From Rhodobiaceae bacterium (GTDB lineage Bacteria > Pseudomonadota > Alphaproteobacteria > Parvibaculales > Parvibaculaceae), in assembly GCA_027352645.1 (NCBI GenBank), contig DAIEIL010000149.1:1-11976 (forward strand): a DNA stretch of 11,976 nt, written 5' to 3'. A program made the translations under genes and the position numbers. Shown piece by piece: positions 7,269 through 11,976 of the stretch. Each line of letters opens with the position of its first letter. The stretch's first letter is position 1. The notes under the pieces were generated by a model that was not told the origin of the DNA, made no database searches, and worked only from the letters and a program-made list of their open reading frames with translations.

Positions 7269-8768
7269 AACGGCGGCAGGAAGTCGACCGGCCGGTTCGG
7301 CATTGTCGATCTCGGTTCCAATTCCGTGCGTCTCGTCGTTTATGCGGCGGCCGCGCGAAGTCCTGTGCTCGTCTTCAATGAGAAGGTTCTGTGCGGCCTC
7401 GGTCGCACGCTTTCGAGCACGGGCAAGCTCGACCCCAAGGGTATCGACCGCGCGCTCGACGCGATCCGGCGCTTCATTGCGCTTCGCGCGCAGATCGGCA
7501 TCAAGACGCTGATCATCGCCGCCACGGCGGCTGTGCGCGACGCGGCGGACGGGCCCGAGTTCATTGCGCAGGTCGAGAAGATTTGCGGCTTCAAGATCGA
7601 ACTTGTCTCCGGCGCGGAGGAAGCGCGGCTTTCGGCGCAAGGCGTGCTCTCCGGCATTCCCGATGCCGACGGCGTGGTGGGCGATCTGGGCGGGGCGAGC
7701 CTCGAACTTGTCGGCGTCTCCGGCGGCAAGCGGCTTGGCATCGGCTCGACGCTACCGATCGGGCCGCTGCGCATTATCGACCAGTCGAAAAACAGCCTCG
7801 TCGCAGCGGAAGCCATCGTCGACAAGGCGCTGAAGGGGCTCGACGTTCTCAGGGAAAATCAGGGCAAGCGGCTCTATGTCGTGGGCGGCGTCTGGCGGAA
7901 TCTGGCGCGCATCCACATGGCGCAGCGCCACTATCCGATCCATGTGCTTCATCAGTATGTGATCCCTGCGCGCGATGCGGCGGACCTTGCGAAGCTCATC
8001 GAGAAGCTCGGGCCGAAGACGCTGGCGCAGATACCGGATATTTCCGAACGCCGCATCGACACGCTGCCCATCGGCGCGCTGGTGCTGGAGCGCGTCATCG
8101 CCGCGATGAAGGCGAAGGAGATCGTCGTCTCGGCTTATGGGCTGCGCGAGGGCATTCTTTTCGACCGGCTCGACAAGCGCACACAGGCCAAGGACCCGCT
8201 GATCGAGGGATGCCGCGATCTGGCCTCGCGGCTGTCGCGCTTTCCCGAGCATGGAGACGAACTCACGCCCTGGACCGCGCCGCTCTTCCGCGACGAAGTG
8301 CTGGGCGAAACGCTGGATCAGGCGCGTCTTCGCCATGCCGCCTGCATCCTCGCCGATATCGGCTGGTATGTGCATCCCGACTACAGAGCGCATCATTCGC
8401 TGACGCAGATTCTGCTCGCGCCGTTTTCGGGCGTCGATCACTCCGGGCGGCTGTTCCTTGCGCGGGTCGGCTATCACCGGCATGAGGGCAAGGGCGAGCC
8501 GGAACTCATCGGCAACCTCGCTGGCATTCTGACGGAGACGGAGAATTACCGCGCCATGGTTCTGGGGCTCGCACTCCGGCTTGCCTTCACGCTTTGCGCC
8601 GCCACCACAGGCATGCTCCCCAAGACGAAGCTTGAGGTCACGAAGAGCACGGTGACGCTTGTCGTGCCTCGCCGCTATGAGCCTCTGCTCGGCGAAGTCG
8701 TGCAGCGCCGCCTTGCGGCGCTTGCCCGCGCAGTGGACCGCAAGGGCGAGATGCGGGTGGGGCGGTAG
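7266..8768 (+). CDS. ppx: Exopolyphosphatase (Ppx/GppA family)
   Basis: Removes terminal phosphates from polyphosphate; family members may also hydrolyse pppGpp. From the TTG start the protein has 500 aa, near the usual length. The ASKHA-fold motifs are in order: VDLGSNSVRLVVY (14-26), ATAAVRDA (86-93), GAEEARLSAQGV with the catalytic-Glu region E118/E119 (116-127) and GDLGGASLELV (139-149). The C-terminal helical domain shows HAACILADIG (357-366) followed by H370, H376 and H377, the degenerate HD-like region of Ppx. It lies 37 bp after ppk1 in the same direction, giving a synthesis/degradation pair. Telling exopolyphosphatase from GppA activity by sequence alone is uncertain, but linkage to ppk favours Ppx. 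Confidence 0.93.
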   Translation: MNGGRKSTGRFGIVDLGSNSVRLVVYAAAARSPVLVFNEKVLCGLGRTLSSTGKLDPKGIDRALDAIRRFIALRAQIGIKTLIIAATAAVRDAADGPEFIAQVEKICGFKIELVSGAEEARLSAQGVLSGIPDADGVVGDLGGASLELVGVSGGKRLGIGSTLPIGPLRIIDQSKNSLVAAEAIVDKALKGLDVLRENQGKRLYVVGGVWRNLARIHMAQRHYPIHVLHQYVIPARDAADLAKLIEKLGPKTLAQIPDISERRIDTLPIGALVLERVIAAMKAKEIVVSAYGLREGILFDRLDKRTQAKDPLIEGCRDLASRLSRFPEHGDELTPWTAPLFRDEVLGETLDQARLRHAACILADIGWYVHPDYRAHHSLTQILLAPFSGVDHSGRLFLARVGYHRHEGKGEPELIGNLAGILTETENYRAMVLGLALRLAFTLCAATTGMLPKTKLEVTKSTVTLVVPRRYEPLLGEVVQRRLAALARAVDRKGEMRVGR

Positions 8769-8842
8769 CTGCTGCCGAAAGGCGCGGCGAATGTCGACGT
8801 CCGGGTCGTCTCGCCCGGTGTGTCTGTTGCGTAAGGGGTTTC

Positions 8843-10057
8843 ATGCCGTTCGAAAAACCGCTTGGTGACAACCAGGCGCCGGCCCCGGCGCTGTCCCGGG
8901 GCCTGACCGTCATCATGGCGGCTTCATGCGGGGCGGTTGCGGCCAATCTCTACTATGCGCAGCCGCTCATCGCGCTGATCAGCCCCGATGTGGGGCTCTC
9001 CCCGGCTGCGGCCGGGCTCCCGGTCACGCTCACCCAGATCGGCTATGGCATAGGGCTCCTGCTCGTGGTTCCGGCGGGAGACCTCGTGGAGAACCGCAGG
9101 CTGCTGACGGCGACGCTCTGCGCGACGGCGGCGTTGCTCGTCGCCGCCGGGTCCGCGCCCTGGGCAGGCCTTTTCCTCATGGCCTCGCTGATGATCGGCA
9201 TCATGGCGGTGGGCGCGCAGATACTCGTTCCACTTGCCGCGTCCATGACGCCGCCGGAAGGGCGGGGCGCCGTCGTCGGCAATGTGATGAGCGGGCTCCT
9301 CGTCGGTATTCTTCTGGCGCGTCCGATATCGAGCCTCATGGCAGCCAGTTTCGGCTGGCGCGCCGTGTTCTATTTTTCCGCCGTCGTGATGACGATGATG
9401 GCGCTGGCGCTTTCCCGCATCCTGCCGCGTCGCGTGCCGGCGGGCGGCTTTTCCTATGTCGCTCTTCTTGCTTCACTGGTGCACCTTGTGCGGGACACGC
9501 CGGTGCTGCGGCGCAAGGCGCTCTACCATATGGCGTTCTTTGCGAATTTCAGCCTGTTCTGGACAGCCGTGCCACTTCAACTCGCGAGCTCTGCTTTTGG
9601 CTTCACGCAAAGAGGTATCGCGATGTTTGCGCTGGCGGGTGCGGCCGGGGCGATCTTCGCGCCATTTGCGGGCCGTTTTGCCGATCGGGGCTGGAGCAAG
9701 GCCGTGACCGCAACGTCGATGGCGTTGGCAGTGGTTGCCTTTCCGCTGGCCTATCTGGGCGGGACCTATGGGTCGCTGCCGACGCTGCTTGCGGCGGCTC
9801 TGCTACTCGATATCGGTGTGACGGGTAATCTCATTGTCGGCCAGCGGGCGATCAACCAGCTCGGGAACGAGCACCGCAGCCGGCTGAACGGCCTCTATGT
9901 CGCGGCCTTCTATTTCGGCGGAGCCATTGGCTCCGCGGTTGCCGCATTCGCCTTCTCGCATGAAGGGTGGGGCGGGGTGAGCGCCATAGGCCTCGCTATC
10001 GCGATTGCGGCGATCCTCTACTTCGCTTTCGAGGTATGGAGAGGCCGGGAGGGCTGA
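8843..10057 (+). CDS. MFS transporter, 12-TM (DHA1-like), substrate unknown
   Basis: Encodes 404 aa with a short soluble N-terminus and about twelve hydrophobic helices, an inner-membrane proton-driven transporter by family. NLYYAQPL (35-42) in TM1 and GDLVENRRLL (79-88) in the TM2-TM3 loop are seen; the latter is a degenerate MFS motif A. A second motif A-like loop, GRFADRG (277-283), marks the C-terminal half. These features suggest a drug/metabolite efflux-type member, but no substrate can be named. AAGGGG at 8833-8838 lies 4 nt before the ATG, and 74 bp separate it from ppx, so it could be read through from ppk-ppx or have its own promoter. It is not obviously linked in function to its neighbours. 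Confidence 0.88.
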   Translation: MPFEKPLGDNQAPAPALSRGLTVIMAASCGAVAANLYYAQPLIALISPDVGLSPAAAGLPVTLTQIGYGIGLLLVVPAGDLVENRRLLTATLCATAALLVAAGSAPWAGLFLMASLMIGIMAVGAQILVPLAASMTPPEGRGAVVGNVMSGLLVGILLARPISSLMAASFGWRAVFYFSAVVMTMMALALSRILPRRVPAGGFSYVALLASLVHLVRDTPVLRRKALYHMAFFANFSLFWTAVPLQLASSAFGFTQRGIAMFALAGAAGAIFAPFAGRFADRGWSKAVTATSMALAVVAFPLAYLGGTYGSLPTLLAAALLLDIGVTGNLIVGQRAINQLGNEHRSRLNGLYVAAFYFGGAIGSAVAAFAFSHEGWGGVSAIGLAIAIAAILYFAFEVWRGREG

Positions 10058-10151
10058 AGCGTCCTCCGCGTCGCCGCAATCCTGATCGGCAGAAACACCG
10101 TGGCCGGACAAAATGGTGAGTTCAGTCTGCGAAAATCCACCAAGATACGTG

Positions 10152-10179
10152 TTTTGTAGCCGCTGCCACGTGCTAGGCT
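10152..10179 (+). promoter_or_regulatory. Weak promoter candidate upstream of the CZB-GGEEF gene
   Basis: The gap after the MFS gene is 152 bp and AT-richer than its surroundings. TTTTGT (10152-10157) and TAGGCT (10174-10179) are separated by 16 bp, with TG one base before the -10 (an extended -10 pattern). CACGTG, a 6-bp palindrome, lies between them at 10168-10173. The -10 matches only three of six consensus bases, so this is tentative. No terminator-like hairpin with a T-tract is visible after the MFS stop. Confidence 0.22.
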
Positions 10180-10196
10180 TTCACTGGTTTTTGCGC

Positions 10197-10212
10197 AGGG
10201 GAGAGACGCGTG
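10197..10212 (+). promoter_or_regulatory. Strong Shine-Dalgarno with GTG start
   Basis: AGGGGAGA at 10197-10204 precedes the GTG at 10210-10212 by 5-8 nt. This supports GTG rather than a downstream ATG as the start. The resulting N-terminus (MPKKKKTAV) places the zinc ligands a constant 13 residues later than in E. coli DgcZ. Confidence 0.75.
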
Positions 10213-11154
10213 CCGAAGAAAAAAAAGACGGCGGTGACCGCGACGGAAGAACCGATATCAGCGGGCGAGATCAGGGACGCCATCTCGGTGCTCGACCAGG
10301 CGCTGTACAATCACGTTCAATGGACGGATTCCCTCAACATCACGCTGATCTGTCATCTGCGGCCGGATGAGCGCGATCTTCGCGCGAACGCTCACCGCGA
10401 ATGCAGGCTCGGGCAGTGGTATTACGATGAAAAGACGCGGGTCGTTCGCAACAATCCCAATTTCGTCGAGTTGGAAGAGGCGCATCGCGAGATGCACCGG
10501 CAAGCCGCCCATCTTCTGGCGTTGTCGTCCGACCGCCAGGAAATTCCGATGGCGGATTATGAGCGATTTACGCATGAGCTGAAACGTTTGCGCCTTCAGA
10601 TCGAGACGCTGAAGCGCGAGCTGGAGGACGAAATCTACAATGTGGATGCGCTTACGGGGGCGAGCAGCCGGGTTGGTATGTTGACCAAGCTCCGGGAGCA
10701 GCACGAACTGGTCAAGCGCGACCTCGAAACCTGCGTCATCGTCATGATGGATATCGACAAGTTCAAGGCGGTCAACGACACCTACGGGCATGCGGCCGGC
10801 GACCGGGCGCTGGCAACTTTCGCGCAGCACGTGATGCGCAACACGCGGCCGTTCGACCGGCTTTTTCGCTATGGCGGCGAGGAGTTCCTGCTCTGCATCC
10901 CGCATACGGATATCGATGCGGCGCGGCGGATGATCGAACGTATCCGGACGGAGCTGGAAAAGATCGACATCGCCTGCCCGGGATATCCGCCGTTCCATAT
11001 CAGTGCCTCGTTCGGCATGACCGCGCTTGATCCGGACGTTCCGGTGACGGACTCAATCGACCGCGCCGACCTCGCTGTCTATGCGGCCAAGACCCAGGGG
11101 CGGAATCGGACGGTTACATGGGATCCGTCAATCGTGCGAGTGGAGGCGGGATAG
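10210..11154 (+). CDS. dgcZ: Diguanylate cyclase with zinc-binding CZB domain (DgcZ-like)
   Basis: Makes cyclic di-GMP from two GTP. Encodes 314 aa, cytoplasmic, with no membrane segment. The N-terminal CZB domain (about 17-135) carries H35 (YNHVQW), C65 (ECRLGQW), H92 and H96 (AHREMH). E. coli DgcZ (YdeH) uses H22, C52, H79 and H83 to bind zinc, so all four ligands are kept with an exact offset of 13. In DgcZ zinc binding inhibits the cyclase; the same control is inferred here. A linker helix (about 118-143) leads to the GGDEF domain, beginning DALTG (146-150), with MDIDKFKAVND (180-190), the active site GGEEF (222-226) and a product-inhibition I-site RPFD (213-216) exactly five residues before it. 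It starts with GTG, follows an MFS gene by 152 bp and converges with rnd. The symbol reflects architecture; orthology was not tested. Confidence 0.93.
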   Translation: MPKKKKTAVTATEEPISAGEIRDAISVLDQALYNHVQWTDSLNITLICHLRPDERDLRANAHRECRLGQWYYDEKTRVVRNNPNFVELEEAHREMHRQAAHLLALSSDRQEIPMADYERFTHELKRLRLQIETLKRELEDEIYNVDALTGASSRVGMLTKLREQHELVKRDLETCVIVMMDIDKFKAVNDTYGHAAGDRALATFAQHVMRNTRPFDRLFRYGGEEFLLCIPHTDIDAARRMIERIRTELEKIDIACPGYPPFHISASFGMTALDPDVPVTDSIDRADLAVYAAKTQGRNRTVTWDPSIVRVEAG

Positions 11155-11173
11155 GGGCACAGGGTACGCGGCG

Positions 11174-11976
11174 TCAGCGCCCGCTCTTTCCCGGCTCGAT
11201 CAGGATGATGCGCTTACCCTTGGCGCCGATGGCGAGTTCGCCGCGCTTGAGGCGCAGCGCGTCGGCGCCGAAGACTTCGCGCCGCCAGCCCTTGAGCGCG
11301 GCGACGTCCGCTTCATCATGGGCGGCGATGTGCTCGAGGTCGGAAATCTTGGCGATGAGCTTCTGGGCGACTTCGTGCTCCTCGCAACGCATGGCCAGCA
11401 GCACCTTCAGCAGTTCGACCAGCGGGCCGATGCCGGGCGGCAGCGGCTCGGCGTCCTTCACCACCGGGATCTGATCTTCCGGCATGTTGAGGCCGCGCTC
11501 GATCGCCTCCATCAGGGCGGCGGCGGAGCGGCTGTTCGAGAGGCCCTTGGGGACGGCGCGCAGGCGGTCCAGCTCTTCGAGAGAGCGGGGAATCTGGGTC
11601 GCGATCTCGGCCAGCGCGTCGTCCTTGAGCACACGGGAGCGGGGCAAGTCGCGGTCCTGCGCCTGACGCTCGCGCCAGGCGGCGACCTCCACCAGCACGG
11701 CAAGGCCCTTGCTGCCCTTGAAGCGAACCTTGAGCCGCTTCCATGCATCTTCGGGCCGCGTCGTATAGGTCTCGGGGTCCTGAAGGATCGCCATTTCCTC
11801 GGCCACCCAGCGGGCGCGGCCCGTCTGGGTCAGACGGCGGGCGAGAACCTCGTAGATCTTGCGCAGATGCGTGACGTCGCCCGAGGCATATTGAAGCTGC
11901 TTGTCGGAAAGCGGGCGGCGCGCCCAGTCGGTGAAGCGCGAGGACTTGTCCACGCTGCCACCGGTGAGGCGCTTCA
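11174..11976 (-). CDS. rnd: Ribonuclease D, C-terminal part (5' end beyond window)
   Basis: A 3'-5' exoribonuclease involved in 3' maturation of tRNA and other stable RNAs. About 267 codons are visible, opening with KRLTGGSVDKSSRFTDW, an internal segment of RNase D. The GTG at 11953 is therefore an internal Val, not a start. The Exo III motif Y-x3-D of DEDDy exonucleases is seen in QYASGD (Tyr codon at 11890-11888, Asp at 11878-11876). Exo I and Exo II lie outside the window. An HRDC domain follows (around RDLPRSRVLKDDALAEIA and IPRSLEELDRL), then a second HRDC-like C-terminal region ending GKSGR. The stop is only 19 bp from the end of the convergent cyclase gene, with no clear bidirectional terminator between them. 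Confidence 0.94.
   Translation of the reverse strand, partial: KRLTGGSVDKSSRFTDWARRPLSDKQLQYASGDVTHLRKIYEVLARRLTQTGRARWVAEEMAILQDPETYTTRPEDAWKRLKVRFKGSKGLAVLVEVAAWRERQAQDRDLPRSRVLKDDALAEIATQIPRSLEELDRLRAVPKGLSNSRSAAALMEAIERGLNMPEDQIPVVKDAEPLPPGIGPLVELLKVLLAMRCEEHEVAQKLIAKISDLEHIAAHDEADVAALKGWRREVFGADALRLKRGELAIGAKGKRIILIEPGKSGR

Noticed and set aside
7391..8485. 364-codon alternative frame inside ppx
   Set aside because: Arg/Ala-rich shadow without motifs; the ppx frame contains every Ppx/GppA motif in order.
8801..8818. Hairpin CCGGG/CCCGG with 8-nt loop after ppx, possible terminator
   Set aside because: The stem is only 5 bp and no run of T follows it; this is common by chance at this GC content, so not called a terminator.
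8926..9828. 300-codon alternative frame inside the MFS transporter gene
   Set aside because: Out-of-frame product lacks the hydrophobic helices and motifs present in the MFS frame.
10258..10998. 246-codon minus-strand open frame opposite the cyclase gene, as a possible antisense gene
   Set aside because: Its frame mirrors the GGDEF coding strand and has no ribosome-binding site or domain.
11155..11190. Possible bidirectional terminator between the cyclase gene and rnd
   Set aside because: Only a 4-bp GGCG/CGCC stem is visible, partly inside rnd, with no T-tracts on either strand.

Overview
The window reads as a piece of a GC-rich alphaproteobacterial chromosome. Evidence is the HdaA-type DnaA-related ATPase, strong codon bias toward G/C at third positions, and the linkage purN-purM / DUF2066-permease-hdaA-ppk-ppx / rnd. 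From family knowledge I regard this linkage as typical of Hyphomicrobiales and Parvibaculum-like lineages. I cannot name the genus. Coding density is very high, no intergenic gap exceeds about 205 bp, and I see no tRNA, rRNA, CRISPR array, insertion sequence or phage gene.

Layout. (1) 1-1714, minus strand: purM and purN, two de novo purine biosynthesis enzymes overlapping by 4 bp; purN runs off the left edge. (2) 1715-1916: a divergent intergenic region with weak promoter candidates and a tandem 10-bp repeat. (3) 1917-4827, plus strand: a tight three-gene unit encoding a secreted or periplasmic DUF2066 protein, a multi-pass AI-2E/PerM-family membrane protein and HdaA, the replication-initiation regulator. 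(4) 4925-8768: ppk1 and ppx, which make and degrade polyphosphate. They are 37 bp apart, and ppx most likely starts at a TTG codon. (5) 8843-10057: a 12-TM MFS transporter. (6) 10210-11154: a diguanylate cyclase with an N-terminal zinc-binding CZB domain. Its four metal ligands have exactly the spacing of Escherichia coli DgcZ. (7) 11174-11976, minus strand: the C-terminal part of ribonuclease D, convergent with the cyclase gene and cut by the right edge.

Most of the window is conserved housekeeping: purine synthesis, replication control, polyphosphate turnover and RNA processing. The most accessory-looking segment is the MFS transporter plus the zinc-responsive cyclase between ppx and rnd. 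I found no clear sign of a wholly new system. The items worth a second look are the DgcZ-like cyclase in this setting, the uncharacterised DUF2066/permease pair joined to hdaA, and small cis elements in the intergenic regions.
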